Of a DNA stretch of 64,000 bases, positions 38,884 to 48,382 are shown piece by piece. The DNA comes from Pseudomonas sp. FP198 (GTDB lineage Bacteria > Pseudomonadota > Gammaproteobacteria > Pseudomonadales > Pseudomonadaceae). Both the position numbers and the translations under genes were made by a program. Position 1 is the stretch's first letter. Each line of letters starts with the position of its first letter. The DNA lies in assembly GCF_030687895.1 (NCBI RefSeq), contig NZ_CP117452.1:5385001-5449000 (forward strand), given 5' to 3'. The notes below the pieces were generated by a model. That model saw only the letters and a list, made by a program, of their open reading frames with translations, was not told the origin of the DNA and made no database searches.

Positions 38884-40776
38884 ATGACCAGAAACATGAA
38901 ATTTAGCCACAAAATCCTGCTGGCTGCCGCCCTTGTGGTAGCCGTCGCATTCGCCTGTTTCATCCTGTTCAACGACTATCGTCAACGACAAAGTCTCAAC
39001 ACCAGCACCGAGACGTCCATGCAGGAACTCGGCAACCTGACCAGCCGCAATATCCAGACGTGGGTCGAAGGCCGGATCCAATTGCTGCAATCGCTGGCCC
39101 AGCAAATCGCCATTGACGGAAGCAGTGCCGAGAGCCTGAAACGCGCCGTGGGCCTGCCCGCCTACACCGGTAATTTCCAGCTCAGCTATTTCGGCGGTAC
39201 CGACGGCGTGATGTTCTCGATACCGGCCGGTAATCGTGCCGCCGACTACGACCCGCGCGCCCGTGGCTGGTACAAGGCCGCCAATAGCGCCCAGCAGACC
39301 ATCGTCACCGAGCCCTACATCGCGGCCTCGTCGGGCAAGTTGGTGATCACCGTTGCCACGCCGGTACAGCGGCAGAACCAGATGATCGGCGTGGCCGGCG
39401 CAGATATCGATCTGTCGAGCGTCAGCGCCATCATCAACTCGCTGAACTTCGGCGGCCATGGCCATGCGTTCATCGTCAGCGCCGATGGCAAGATCCTGAT
39501 CCACCCCGACAGCAAGCGCGTCCTCAAGACGCTCGCCGAGGCCTACCCCAACGGCGCGCCGCAAATCGGCCCGGGCCTGAAGGAAGTCGAACTCGACGGC
39601 AAGACTCAATTCATCTCCTTTACCCAGGTCAATGGCGTGCCCGGAGCCAACTGGTACGTGGCGCTGGTACTCGATAAAGACACCGCCCTGGCGATGCTCA
39701 GCGAATTTCGCACCTCGGCGCTGATCGCCATGATCATCGCCGTGGTGTTCATCATCGCCCTCTTGGGCATGCTGATCCGCGTGCTGATGCAACCGCTGCT
39801 GACCATGGGCCGCGCGATGCACGATATCGCCGAAGGCGAAGGCGACCTGACCCGCCGCCTGACCATTCATGGCCAGGACGAATTCGGTGCGCTGGGTACC
39901 TCGTTCAACCGCTTCGTCGAGCGTATCCATACTTCGATCCGCGAAGTGGCTTCGGCGACCGGCCAGGTCAACGAAGTCGCCCTGCGGGTGGTCAGCGCGT
40001 CCAACTCGTCGATGTACAACTCCGATCAGCAGGCCTCGCGGACCAGCAGCGTGGCCGCGGCCATCAACCAGCTCGGCGCCGCCGCCCAGGAGATCGCCCA
40101 GAACGCCGCCCTCGCCTCGCAGCATTCCAGTGAAGCCCGCAACCTGGCCGAAGACGGTCAGCAAGTGGTGGATAAAACCATCACCGCCATGCAGCAGCTG
40201 TCGGCCAAGATCAGCGATTCGTGCGGCAACATCGAAACCCTGAACAGCAACACGGTGAACATCGGCCAGATCCTGGAAGTGATCACCAGCATTTCCCAGC
40301 AGACCAACCTGCTCGCCCTCAACGCCGCCATCGAAGCCGCCCGCGCCGGTGAAGCCGGTCGTGGCTTCGCGGTGGTCGCCGATGAAGTGCGCAACCTGGC
40401 CCACCGTACCCAGGATTCGGCGCAACAAGTGCAGAAGATGATCGAAGAGTTGCAGGTCGGCGCGCGGGAAGCGGTGCTGACCATGACCGACAGCCAGCGC
40501 CAGAGCGAAAGCAGCGTCGGCATCGCCAACCAGGCGGGCGAGCGCCTGGGCAGCGTGACCCAGCGCATCGGCGAAATCGACGGCATGAACCAGTCCGTGG
40601 CGACCGCCACCGAAGAACAGACCGCCGTGGTGGAATCGATCAACGTCGACATCAACGAGATCAACACGCTAAACCAGGAAGGCGTGGAAAACCTGCAAGC
40701 CACGTTGCGGGCCTGCTCCGACCTGGAGCAGCAAGCGGCGCGGTTGAAGCAATTGGTGGGCAGTTTCAGGATCTAG
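38884..40776 (+). CDS. dCache-type chemoreceptor, PctA-like amino-acid sensor
   Basis: A 630-residue methyl-accepting chemotaxis protein. TM1 is [19 protein letters not shown]; the double-Cache periplasmic domain (about 35-275) follows; TM2 is [24 protein letters not shown] region and a signalling domain with [21 protein letters not shown] complete it. The amino-acid binding signature of this class is visible as YDPRARGWY and the Asp in GADIDL. The start at 38884 aligns with PctA ([11 protein letters not shown]); 38896 is four codons shorter and equally possible. Ligands are therefore probably L-amino acids; which ones cannot be told. Confidence 0.9.
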   Translation: MTRNMKFSHKILLAAALVVAVAFACFILFNDYRQRQSLNTSTETSMQELGNLTSRNIQTWVEGRIQLLQSLAQQIAIDGSSAESLKRAVGLPAYTGNFQLSYFGGTDGVMFSIPAGNRAADYDPRARGWYKAANSAQQTIVTEPYIAASSGKLVITVATPVQRQNQMIGVAGADIDLSSVSAIINSLNFGGHGHAFIVSADGKILIHPDSKRVLKTLAEAYPNGAPQIGPGLKEVELDGKTQFISFTQVNGVPGANWYVALVLDKDTALAMLSEFRTSALIAMIIAVVFIIALLGMLIRVLMQPLLTMGRAMHDIAEGEGDLTRRLTIHGQDEFGALGTSFNRFVERIHTSIREVASATGQVNEVALRVVSASNSSMYNSDQQASRTSSVAAAINQLGAAAQEIAQNAALASQHSSEARNLAEDGQQVVDKTITAMQQLSAKISDSCGNIETLNSNTVNIGQILEVITSISQQTNLLALNAAIEAARAGEAGRGFAVVADEVRNLAHRTQDSAQQVQKMIEELQVGAREAVLTMTDSQRQSESSVGIANQAGERLGSVTQRIGEIDGMNQSVATATEEQTAVVESINVDINEINTLNQEGVENLQATLRACSDLEQQAARLKQLVGSFRI

Positions 40777-40805
40777 CGCTCTCAAGCCCGCTCAGACAGT
40801 GATCT

Positions 40806-40831
40806 ACTGTGGGAGCGGGCTTGTTCGCGAA
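40806..40831. repeat. Single REP half
   Basis: CTGTGGGAGCGGGCTTGTTC followed by GCGA, slightly degenerate and unpaired, 30 bp after the chemoreceptor stop. Confidence 0.75.
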
Positions 40832-40920
40832 GACGGTGGCACATCTAGCACTACCGGCTAAGATAGCTCGTTTCCATAATTTCCATCATCAAGCAAGACG
40901 CCGAAGCTTAGGTAATAACC

Positions 40921-41064
40921 ATGGATGCGAACGGGACCAAGAAATCAGAAGATACAACGGCGCTGATATCGCTGTTGGCGATTGGCAACCAGCAAATCGA
41001 AGAAGCACAGCATCGGAATATTGAAGAAGTATTCGCCGAATTGGATGAGTTGGATCTTCAATGA
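40921..41064 (+). CDS. 47-residue small ORF, antitoxin-like tail
   Basis: ATG at 40921, stop TGA at 41062-41064. The protein begins MDANGTKKSEDTTALISLL and ends in an acidic helix (IEEVFAELDELDLQ) of the kind seen at the C-terminus of small antitoxins. The ribosome-binding site is weak (TTAGG about nine bases upstream). The base composition looks lower in GC than the neighbouring genes. No toxin gene is next to it. It could be a real small protein or a truncated relic; I do not recognise a family. Confidence 0.45.
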   Translation: MDANGTKKSEDTTALISLLAIGNQQIEEAQHRNIEEVFAELDELDLQ

Positions 41065-41070
41065 ACGCAC

Positions 41071-41133
41071 ATGGCGAGCTTACAGACTTGCCCCGCTCTT
41101 GAGCAGCAAGCATCGCGGTTGAAGCATCTGGCC
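41071..41133 (+). pseudogene. Remnant of a second chemoreceptor 3' end
   Basis: Reads LQTCPALEQQASRLKHLA, matching the C-terminal [18 protein letters not shown] of the chemoreceptor that ends at 40776, at both DNA and protein level. It then runs into a REP. It looks like the last ~20 codons of a lost tandem paralogue. Confidence 0.65.
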
Positions 41134-41135
41134 CC

Positions 41136-41228
41136 TTCGCGAGCAGGCTCGCTCCCACAGTTGATCTTCCACAGACGCACCTTTTGCTGCTCAACCGAAA
41201 CCAGTGTGGGAGCGAGCCTGCTCGCGAA
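41136..41228. repeat. REP doublet
   Basis: TTCGCGAGCAGGCTCGCTCC at 41136 and its complement ending at 41228. Confidence 0.9.
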
Positions 41229-41252
41229 GAAGGCATCAGCCTCACAGAAACA

Positions 41253-41849
41253 TCAGAACCTGGACCCAGGCCTCTTCAGGAATTCCAGTTCCTCAGCCGT
41301 GGACTCACGCCCCAACACCGCATTGCGATGAGGGAAGCGTCCAAACCGGGCAATGATCTTCTGATGCCGTTCGGCATAATCCAAGTTGTCTTCAAACACC
41401 GCCCGCTGCGCCTGCGGTTGCTCCCGGACCAGGTCGATGAACCGCGACACGGCTTCGTTCTGTACCGCGAGGTTTTCGCAGTGTTCGAGTACCAGATAAA
41501 TGAATACGCGCTGGATAGGCTTGAGTTGCCGGTCGAAACCCGCCGCCAGTCCCTGTGCTACCAGCGCTTGGGCACGCAGGTCGCCGGAAAAGCTTTTGGG
41601 GGTGTCGCGAAAGATCATCCGCGGAAGTTGATCGAGTAACAGCACCAGGGCCAGCCAACCTTCCGGGCGTTGCGCCCATTCGGTCAATCCGCCGGCCAGC
41701 GCCTGCTCGACCCGATCGCCGAAGCGCTCTTGCGCCTGGCGATCATGGCCTTTGCCGAACCACAGCTTGCCCTTGTCAGCCGCGATGTCATCGGGTGATT
41801 CGGCTGAACCGAACCACCAATCGAGCAACGGCTGCCAGGGCTCGGCCAT
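41253..41849 (-). CDS. DUF924 family protein
   Basis: A 198-residue all-helical protein of the DUF924 (TPR-like) family. Family segments are visible: LLDWWFG near the N-terminus, WLALVLLLDQLPRMIFRDTPKSF in the middle and NLDYAERHQKIIARFGRFPHRNAVLGR towards the end. No catalytic site is known. It lies 3 bp downstream of fbp on the same strand, so it is probably cotranscribed with it. Confidence 0.9.
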   Translation of the reverse strand: MAEPWQPLLDWWFGSAESPDDIAADKGKLWFGKGHDRQAQERFGDRVEQALAGGLTEWAQRPEGWLALVLLLDQLPRMIFRDTPKSFSGDLRAQALVAQGLAAGFDRQLKPIQRVFIYLVLEHCENLAVQNEAVSRFIDLVREQPQAQRAVFEDNLDYAERHQKIIARFGRFPHRNAVLGRESTAEELEFLKRPGSRF

Positions 41850-41852
41850 GAT

Positions 41853-42863
41853 TTATTCCTTGTGGTAGGCCGTGGCGCGGGCCACTTCTTCTTTCGAGCC
41901 GAGGAACACGGCCACGCGCTGGTGCAGGCCTTCAGGCTTGATGTCGAGAATGCGCTGGTGACCGTCGGTGGATGCGCCGCCCGCCTGTTCTACCAGGAAC
42001 GACATCGGGTTGGCTTCGTACATCAGGCGCAGCTTGCCCGGCTTGGACGGCTCGCGGCTGTCGCGCGGGTACATGAACAAGCCGCCACGGGTCAGGATGC
42101 GGTGCACATCGGCAACCATCGCGGCGACCCAGCGCATGTTGTAGTTCTTTTTCAGCGGGCCTTCTTCGCCGGCCAGCAACTCGCTGACGTAGCGTTGTAC
42201 CGGGGCTTCCCAGTGACGCTGGTTGGACATGTTGATGGCAAATTCCTGGGTGGTCTCAGGAATGGTGATGTCTTCGTGGGTCAGGACAAAACTGCCCATC
42301 TCGCGATCCAGGGTGAAGCCTTTCACGCCGTCGCCCAAGGTCAGCACCAGCATGGTCTGAGGCCCGTAGATGGCATAACCGGCGGCGACCTGTTCGGTGC
42401 CTGGCTGCAGGAAGGCCTTCTCGTTCAGCGCTTCGTTCTGGCTCAGGTACTCGTTCGGGCAACGCAGTACCGAGAAGATGGTGCCGACCGGCGCGTTGAT
42501 GTCGATGTTCGACGAGCCGTCCAACGGGTCGAACACCAGCAGGTAGGCACCCTTGGGGTATTTGCCCGGGATCTGGTAGGCATTGTCCATTTCCTCGGAC
42601 GCCATGCCGGCCAGGTGACCGCCCCACTCGTTGGCTTCGAGCAGGATTTCGTTGGACAGTACGTCGAGCTTCTTCTGCACTTCGCCCTGCACGTTCTCGG
42701 TGCCCATGCTGCCAAGGACACCACCCAGCGCGCCCTTGGAGACGGCGTGGCTGATTTCCTTGCACGCACGCGCCACCACTTCGATCAAAAAGCGCAGATC
42801 GGCAGGGGTATTGTTGCTGCGGGTCTGCTCAATCAAATAGCGACTCAAGGTAACGCGGGACAT
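41853..42863 (-). CDS. fbp: Class 1 fructose-1,6-bisphosphatase
   Basis: A 336-residue gluconeogenic enzyme hydrolysing fructose 1,6-bisphosphate. The metal and phosphate site reads [25 protein letters not shown], with EEMDNAY-like [12 protein letters not shown] upstream and YIGSLVADVHR-type [22 protein letters not shown] further on. The C-terminal substrate loop [21 protein letters not shown] is intact. Normal length, followed by the DUF924 gene. Confidence 0.97.
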   Translation of the reverse strand: MSRVTLSRYLIEQTRSNNTPADLRFLIEVVARACKEISHAVSKGALGGVLGSMGTENVQGEVQKKLDVLSNEILLEANEWGGHLAGMASEEMDNAYQIPGKYPKGAYLLVFDPLDGSSNIDINAPVGTIFSVLRCPNEYLSQNEALNEKAFLQPGTEQVAAGYAIYGPQTMLVLTLGDGVKGFTLDREMGSFVLTHEDITIPETTQEFAINMSNQRHWEAPVQRYVSELLAGEEGPLKKNYNMRWVAAMVADVHRILTRGGLFMYPRDSREPSKPGKLRLMYEANPMSFLVEQAGGASTDGHQRILDIKPEGLHQRVAVFLGSKEEVARATAYHKE

Positions 42864-43008
42864 GGACGGCTCCGGAGAATAGGGGGCGGAAAACCCGCGC
42901 AGTTTAGCGCGAGTCGGGAGTTAATTCCTCCTATGAGACGGGATATGGAGGATTGAGTTCACGGGGTGGCGGTTCGCTTGGGTATTTCTGTTGATTGGCA
43001 GGACGTCA

Positions 43009-43079
43009 TCGCGAGCAGGCTCGCTCCCACATTGGATCTTCAGCGCTCGCCAATCCAGTGAGAGCGAGCTTGCTCGCGA
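43009..43079. repeat. REP doublet, short spacing
   Basis: TCGCGAGCAGGCTCGCTCCC and, after about 30 bp, GAGAGCGAGCTTGCTCGCGA, which has one change (GTGAGAG for GTGGGAG). Confidence 0.85.
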
Positions 43080-43089
43080 TGAACACACC

Positions 43090-44472
43090 TCAGTTCTTGA
43101 CCGGTGGCTTGCGCAACAGGCTGAACGCCATCGCCGCGAGGAACAGCACACTCAGCAGCAAGACCGCCCACAAGCCGATTTTTTTCCAATTGGTCTCGAC
43201 GGGCGCAGGCGTGGTTTCGACTCTTGGGGTCGACGTGGCCGTGCCGTTCACCGTTGCCGTACCCAACGTCGCCAGCCGTGAAGGTTTGTAGTCGGGCACC
43301 AGCGTGGTCAATGGCAAACTGGCCGCCTTGACTGTCGAGCTGCCCAGCGCCAGGCGCCAGGGGCCCTCGCCGCGCGCCAGGAACACCACCTGGGTCGGGC
43401 GCACGGCAAAGCGCAGGGCCGGGGCCTCGGCGCCCAGGCCACCGCCGCGCTCGTCCACCGTCAGCTTCAGTTGTTGAACGGTCTGGCCGGACAGTTGCAG
43501 CTGGTTTTGCAACACGTCCTGGCCATTCTGGGTCAGGCGATAGAGCAGACCGCTGCCCATCGGCTGCCAGGGTTGGCTGCTTTCGCGACGACCGGCCAGG
43601 GTCGCCGGCGCCAGGGTGTTGGCTTGGCTCAACTCGATCTGCACCTGTTCGACGTTCAACCCCATGGGTAACTGCCAGGTGTATTCGCCGGCCTTGGTCG
43701 TGCCACCGGCCAGAGGCTGCGACCAGACCAACGGCAGCGGCAGGCTCTCGCGGCTGGCGCTTTGCAGCTGGGCCGAGGTCAGCACCGGCGCCGAGGACGG
43801 CGAATCCCACAGCAGTCGCAAGTAGCGCGCCGATTGTCCCGGCAAGCTCACCTCATGCTGCTCGACCCGCTCATCGGCAAACGTCAGCCGCGCGATCTGG
43901 CCTTCGCCCCACGACTGCCAGTGCTGCAAGTCGTCGCTGGCTTCGATGGTGAAACGCTGGAAGCCATCGCGCTCGCTGGTCCAGTCGAGGATCAGTTGCT
44001 GCAACGGCGCCTTGATCGCGCTGGCGTCCAGCAACCAGCCGCGCAACTCTTCCTCGCCCGCCTCGAGCCGACTGGACGGCTGGACTTCCACCAGCGTGCC
44101 GTTGGCGTTCGATTGCACACGCACGCTGGGCGCACGCTCGCTGTCATCGGCGGCGTTGTATAGCGGGAACCATTTCACATCGGTGAGCGTGCGACTTTCC
44201 CGGCTCTGCGCCGATTCGCGAACCAATGCGTAGGCCTGGGCCTGGCCCGCCGAGTTGAAGACCCGCAAGTCGCTCAGGTCGGTCTGGCGCGCCTGCAACT
44301 GCACGTCCAGCGGCAACGCCAGGCGATACCACGGCCCCTCGCCGCTCAAGGCCAACGGCACCTGATGGGCGAAGTCTTGCGGTTGTTCCTGTGCCGCGGC
44401 AGACATGGCCACCCACAACCCCACCACGCCCAGCCCGATTCGACTCAACTTGCGACTCAACTTGCGACTCAA
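43090..44472 (-). CDS. DUF3999 domain-containing membrane-anchored protein
   Basis: A 460-residue exported protein with an N-terminal signal (IGLGVVGLWVAMSAAAQA) and a C-terminal membrane helix (IGLWAVLLLSVLFLAAMAF) before a short basic tail. The body is the DUF3999 beta-rich region (GEGPWYRLALPLDVQLQARQTDLSDLRVFN). It probably starts at TTG 44472, overlapping the upstream stop as TTGA and preceded by GGGAG. Two further in-frame TTG codons follow within a 12-bp tandem repeat encoding LSRK. Coupled to the DUF2339 gene, a pairing that suggests a joint envelope role; function unknown. Confidence 0.85.
   Translation of the reverse strand: MSRKLSRKLSRIGLGVVGLWVAMSAAAQEQPQDFAHQVPLALSGEGPWYRLALPLDVQLQARQTDLSDLRVFNSAGQAQAYALVRESAQSRESRTLTDVKWFPLYNAADDSERAPSVRVQSNANGTLVEVQPSSRLEAGEEELRGWLLDASAIKAPLQQLILDWTSERDGFQRFTIEASDDLQHWQSWGEGQIARLTFADERVEQHEVSLPGQSARYLRLLWDSPSSAPVLTSAQLQSASRESLPLPLVWSQPLAGGTTKAGEYTWQLPMGLNVEQVQIELSQANTLAPATLAGRRESSQPWQPMGSGLLYRLTQNGQDVLQNQLQLSGQTVQQLKLTVDERGGGLGAEAPALRFAVRPTQVVFLARGEGPWRLALGSSTVKAASLPLTTLVPDYKPSRLATLGTATVNGTATSTPRVETTPAPVETNWKKIGLWAVLLLSVLFLAAMAFSLLRKPPVKN
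44446..44472. repeat. 12-bp tandem repeat at the DUF3999 start
   Basis: On the minus strand, TTGAGTCGCAAG is repeated twice and followed by a partial third unit, TTGAGTCGA. In frame, it encodes LSRK-LSRK-LSR before the signal-peptide core. Confidence 0.8.
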
Positions 44473-47400
44473 GATGACACTCCCTCACTGACAGGCATCG
44501 GCGGCTCGGCATCCACGACCGGCTCCGGGCGTTTGGGCGGCAGCGGCGCAAAGTAGCCGACCACCAGCAGCAACACGCCCACGCCGATAAACGACACGAT
44601 CCGCGCCAGACCACCACGGTTACTCAATTCGACAAAGAACAGCTTGGCCACCACCACTGCAATCAACGCCGCGCCGATCAGCCACACCTCACGACGATGC
44701 CGCAGGTGTCCGCCAATCATCAGGCCCAGGGCGATCAGGGTCCAGACAATGGACAATCCGGCCTGCACGAACATGGATTCAAGCAACGCGTCCAGCTCGA
44801 ACGGCACATCCATCCACTGGTGCGCAGTGCGCATCACCAAGGCGGTGAAGAACGCGAACAGCGACACGCCGGCGATCAACTGAGCGACCTGTCCGATCCG
44901 ACTCCAGCGGTTCGTCGTTTGCTCCACGGCGTTGCGGGCCCACACATAGATACCGAACAAGGCGAACAGCAGACCCAGTTCCAACGGATTGAGCAACGGC
45001 ACATAAGGCAGCGGCTCCGAGTTGCCATCACTGAACGTGTTGGTCAGCCAGAACCAACCGAGCATCAACAGTGCCATGGGCGCCGCCGCGTAGACGCGGT
45101 ATTCGCGCGGTTGGGCCGACACCGGCCACGGCAAGGCACGCGGCGTCGCCATCAGCACCAGGTAGAGGCCTGGCAGGATCGCCCAGGCCAGCCACCGCCA
45201 GGCATTGTACTGCTCGGACAGCAACAGCAGGCCGTAACGCAATTCCAGCATCAGCACCGCCATCAACAACCAGCAACCGAGCACATGGGCCGTGCTGCGC
45301 GCCTGGGCCGGCAGCGTCGTAGCCAGGCGCTTGAGCGACAGGAAATGCACGGCAAATACCGCCAGCCAGGCCAGCCAGCCGAAATCCGCCGCCGGGTGAT
45401 AACGGCTGTGCCCGACCGCCACCAGCACACAGCCTGCTGCTGGAATCAACAAGGTGCACAGCAGCCCCAACGCCGGCCATTTCAAGCGCAGCGACAACAC
45501 GCTCCACACCGCCACGCTGGCGGCCGCGACAATCAACAAAAAACTGCCTTGCAGGTTTTGCGGGGCAAAGCGTAGCACTTCGCTGACCCACGCCAGCGCC
45601 CACCAACCGGCGCCCCAGATCAGCAGCAGCTCGGACAGGCGCTGCAAACTCAAGGCATCGAGTTCCCGCGCCGCGTGCGCCTTTTGCAGACGCCATGCGC
45701 CCACCAGCGCAGCCAGCCCCAGCACCAGCGGTGTCCAGAATCCGCTGTGGGCCAAGGGACGCAGGTCCTCGGTATCAAGCGAGCCCAGCAGCGCCGGCCC
45801 TGCCATGAGGAAAGCCGCACCGCCAATCACTTGCAGCAGCAGGCCAAAGACAAAGCTCACGCGCTGTTTCAGGTACAGGCTCAGCCAGATGATCAACAGA
45901 CCGCTGGCCGCCCACACGCCGCTCGCCGTTTGCCAGGGCAGCACGAACAGTACCGCGAGATTGATCAGCACCAATCCGGCCAGCAACACCACCGACAAGC
46001 CGCGCAACAAGCGCACATCGTTGCGCACCATGTCGTCGCGCGCCGCCAGCAACATGCCGCCGATCAATGCCAGGCCGATCAGCGAGGCGCTGAGCAGACC
46101 GCTCCAACCAGCATTGAACACCGCGGCTGAATCGCCTTCGGCGCCTTGCAGGCGCAACAGGAACAGCGCTCCGCCGAGCAGTTGCACGGCAAACGCGGTA
46201 AACAGGAAGCTGCGTGACTGCAGGCGCAGGCCGACGACCAGCGTCGCCAGCCCGGCCAACGCCCATGCGATGGCAGTGCCATGCGTAAACAAAAACAATG
46301 GAGCCAGCAGGTAGAGGAAGCTCAGCCCCAGCACTGCCAGCACGGGCTGCCCGCGAAGCTCCCAGCTTGCGGCGTGCCCGGGCTCGGCCTTGCGCAGTTG
46401 GTAGAAGCTGAACAGCAAGGCACCACCGAGCATCAACGCGCCCAGCCACGAACCTTCCAGCAGGCTACCTTCGCCGCTATGCAGTTCGCTGACGAAGGCC
46501 AGCGCCGACCCCAATTGCAGCAACAGGGCAAAGATGCGCGCAAAAGGTCGCTGCTGACGCAGGCCGAGCCAGAAGATCCCGGCGCCTTCCACCGCCCACG
46601 CGGCGGCAGTCCAACGGGCGTCGAGGCCAAGGGGAATCGCCAGGCTGGTGAAAATCACGCCCAGGGCCAGGCAGGTTTCGGCCAGCAATACAGCGCGCCC
46701 GCCCATCAATACGCGGGCCAGCCCCATGTAGATCATGCCCAGGGCCAGGGCGCTGAAGGCGGCGGCGAATTCCAGATGCTGCACCAACGCGAACTGCAAG
46801 CCGAAGCCCACCAGCGGCGGACCGAACAGCATGCTGCCGTCCACGTAATCGCCCTTGCGCGCCGACCAGCGCAGCAGCGCTTGACGACTTTCATCTTCAG
46901 GCGCATCGCTCATTTCCAGTAGCTTGCGCCGGGTGAACAACAAGCCGATCGCCAGGTACATCAGGAAGAACACGATGAGGAACGGCTCAGTGCTCCAGAG
47001 CAGTTCCGGTGTATAGGAACGCAGGCCCCAGGCGAAACCGATGCCGAAGGTGCCGACGAAGCCGATCAGGTTGAGCAGGCGCCAGGCGCGGAACCAGGCA
47101 ATCGCGAAGATGCCGGTATTGAGCAGGATGAAATAGCTGAACAGCGCGACATGGTTGCCGCTGCCGGTGGAGGTCAGGATCGGCGCGGCGAAGCCGCCCA
47201 GTGCGGCAGCTGCCGCCAGCCCCAGGGCATTCTGGGTAACGGCCAGGATCGCGGAAAACACCGTGACCGCCACCAACAAGCCCAGGGCAGCCTTGGAATC
47301 GAGCAGCGGGTGCAGGCGCATGGCGGCGAACACGGTCAGGTACAACACCGCAATCCCCGTCCCCTGCAACATCAACGCATAGTTGCTGTTGCGGTGGCGC

Positions 47401-48092
47401 AACCACCAGCCCAGGCCCAACAGGCCCAAGGCGCTGGCCGCGACGCCGGCGTAACGCAACTCGATCGGCACTACCATGCCTTCAGTGGCGTAGCGCAGCA
47501 GGAAGGCCAGGCCGAGGAACAACAGCACCACGCCGACCCGCAGTACGGTGTTGCCGCCGAACAGCCAGTTGCGCGCGCCCGTCCAGGCACGATCGATCAG
47601 GTTCGGACCACGAGGCGCCGCCGGCTCGGTAGTCCTCGGTTCCAGGGGCAGAGGTTCAAAGTCGCGGGTTGCGCGCCGACTGGATGTTTCGGGCGCAGGC
47701 GTCCAAACGTCATCGGGCAACGGCTGGCTGGCCTGGGTGGCCATCGCGGGGACCGGTTCGAGTTCTGGTGGCAGCTGCCAGATGAGCTCCGGCTCGGTGC
47801 GCGCCTCGGGCTTCGCCGCTTGGGCAACAACGATTTCCGGTGCCGGTGCCGGTTCACTCGCCTCGGCCACGTTGCCGCGTTCGAGCACCGCCAGACGCGC
47901 TTCCAACGTGAGCAGGCTGCGTTGGGCATCTTGCAGCAGGATCTGTTGCTTGGCCGCCTGGATACCCAGGCGTCCCAGTCGAAACGACTGGGCGATGCCT
48001 AGCCCCACCAGCGCACCGATCAGCGCGTCGGCAAACGACTCTTCCACCACCCAGCCGAGTGCCAGGCCCAACAGTGTCAAAATCCATTGCAT
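44469..48092 (-). CDS. DUF2339 large polytopic membrane protein
   Basis: A 1207-residue inner-membrane protein. A short N-terminal helix precedes a coiled-coil-like segment (LLTLEARLAVLERG), then a Pro/Ala/Glu-rich linker to about residue 150. After that come some 25-30 hydrophobic helices, starting at NWLFGGNTVLRVGVVLLFLGLAFLLRYATEG, the DUF2339 signature. The function is unknown. It overlaps the DUF3999 gene by 4 bp and is the first of that pair. Confidence 0.9.
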   Translation of the reverse strand: MQWILTLLGLALGWVVEESFADALIGALVGLGIAQSFRLGRLGIQAAKQQILLQDAQRSLLTLEARLAVLERGNVAEASEPAPAPEIVVAQAAKPEARTEPELIWQLPPELEPVPAMATQASQPLPDDVWTPAPETSSRRATRDFEPLPLEPRTTEPAAPRGPNLIDRAWTGARNWLFGGNTVLRVGVVLLFLGLAFLLRYATEGMVVPIELRYAGVAASALGLLGLGWWLRHRNSNYALMLQGTGIAVLYLTVFAAMRLHPLLDSKAALGLLVAVTVFSAILAVTQNALGLAAAAALGGFAAPILTSTGSGNHVALFSYFILLNTGIFAIAWFRAWRLLNLIGFVGTFGIGFAWGLRSYTPELLWSTEPFLIVFFLMYLAIGLLFTRRKLLEMSDAPEDESRQALLRWSARKGDYVDGSMLFGPPLVGFGLQFALVQHLEFAAAFSALALGMIYMGLARVLMGGRAVLLAETCLALGVIFTSLAIPLGLDARWTAAAWAVEGAGIFWLGLRQQRPFARIFALLLQLGSALAFVSELHSGEGSLLEGSWLGALMLGGALLFSFYQLRKAEPGHAASWELRGQPVLAVLGLSFLYLLAPLFLFTHGTAIAWALAGLATLVVGLRLQSRSFLFTAFAVQLLGGALFLLRLQGAEGDSAAVFNAGWSGLLSASLIGLALIGGMLLAARDDMVRNDVRLLRGLSVVLLAGLVLINLAVLFVLPWQTASGVWAASGLLIIWLSLYLKQRVSFVFGLLLQVIGGAAFLMAGPALLGSLDTEDLRPLAHSGFWTPLVLGLAALVGAWRLQKAHAARELDALSLQRLSELLLIWGAGWWALAWVSEVLRFAPQNLQGSFLLIVAAASVAVWSVLSLRLKWPALGLLCTLLIPAAGCVLVAVGHSRYHPAADFGWLAWLAVFAVHFLSLKRLATTLPAQARSTAHVLGCWLLMAVLMLELRYGLLLLSEQYNAWRWLAWAILPGLYLVLMATPRALPWPVSAQPREYRVYAAAPMALLMLGWFWLTNTFSDGNSEPLPYVPLLNPLELGLLFALFGIYVWARNAVEQTTNRWSRIGQVAQLIAGVSLFAFFTALVMRTAHQWMDVPFELDALLESMFVQAGLSIVWTLIALGLMIGGHLRHRREVWLIGAALIAVVVAKLFFVELSNRGGLARIVSFIGVGVLLLVVGYFAPLPPKRPEPVVDAEPPMPVSEGVSS

Positions 48093-48178
48093 ATGGTCGA
48101 TATCCCTAAGCGGCCCGTTGCGGGCATGACCGGGGTGATGTGGGGTCTGGCTCAGTCTAGTGGAAAACCCTGAAACCC

Positions 48179-48268
48179 TGTGGGAGCGAGCTTGCTCGCG
48201 ATGGCTGCGTATCGGGCAATATGAATGTCGCCTGATACACCGCTATCGCGAGCAAGCTCGCTCCCACA
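48179..48268. repeat. REP doublet
   Basis: CTGTGGGAGCGAGCTTGCTC at 48179 and its complement ending at 48268, between glgP and the DUF2339 gene. Confidence 0.9.
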
Positions 48269-48382
48269 TTGGATTCCTGGCACTTCCAGTACTGATCCGG
48301 CCACGCAGCCCGGCGAAACTGACGCCTAGTATATCGACGAAGCCCAACCGCCGTTGGGCTTCGCTCACATTTCTTGCAACAG

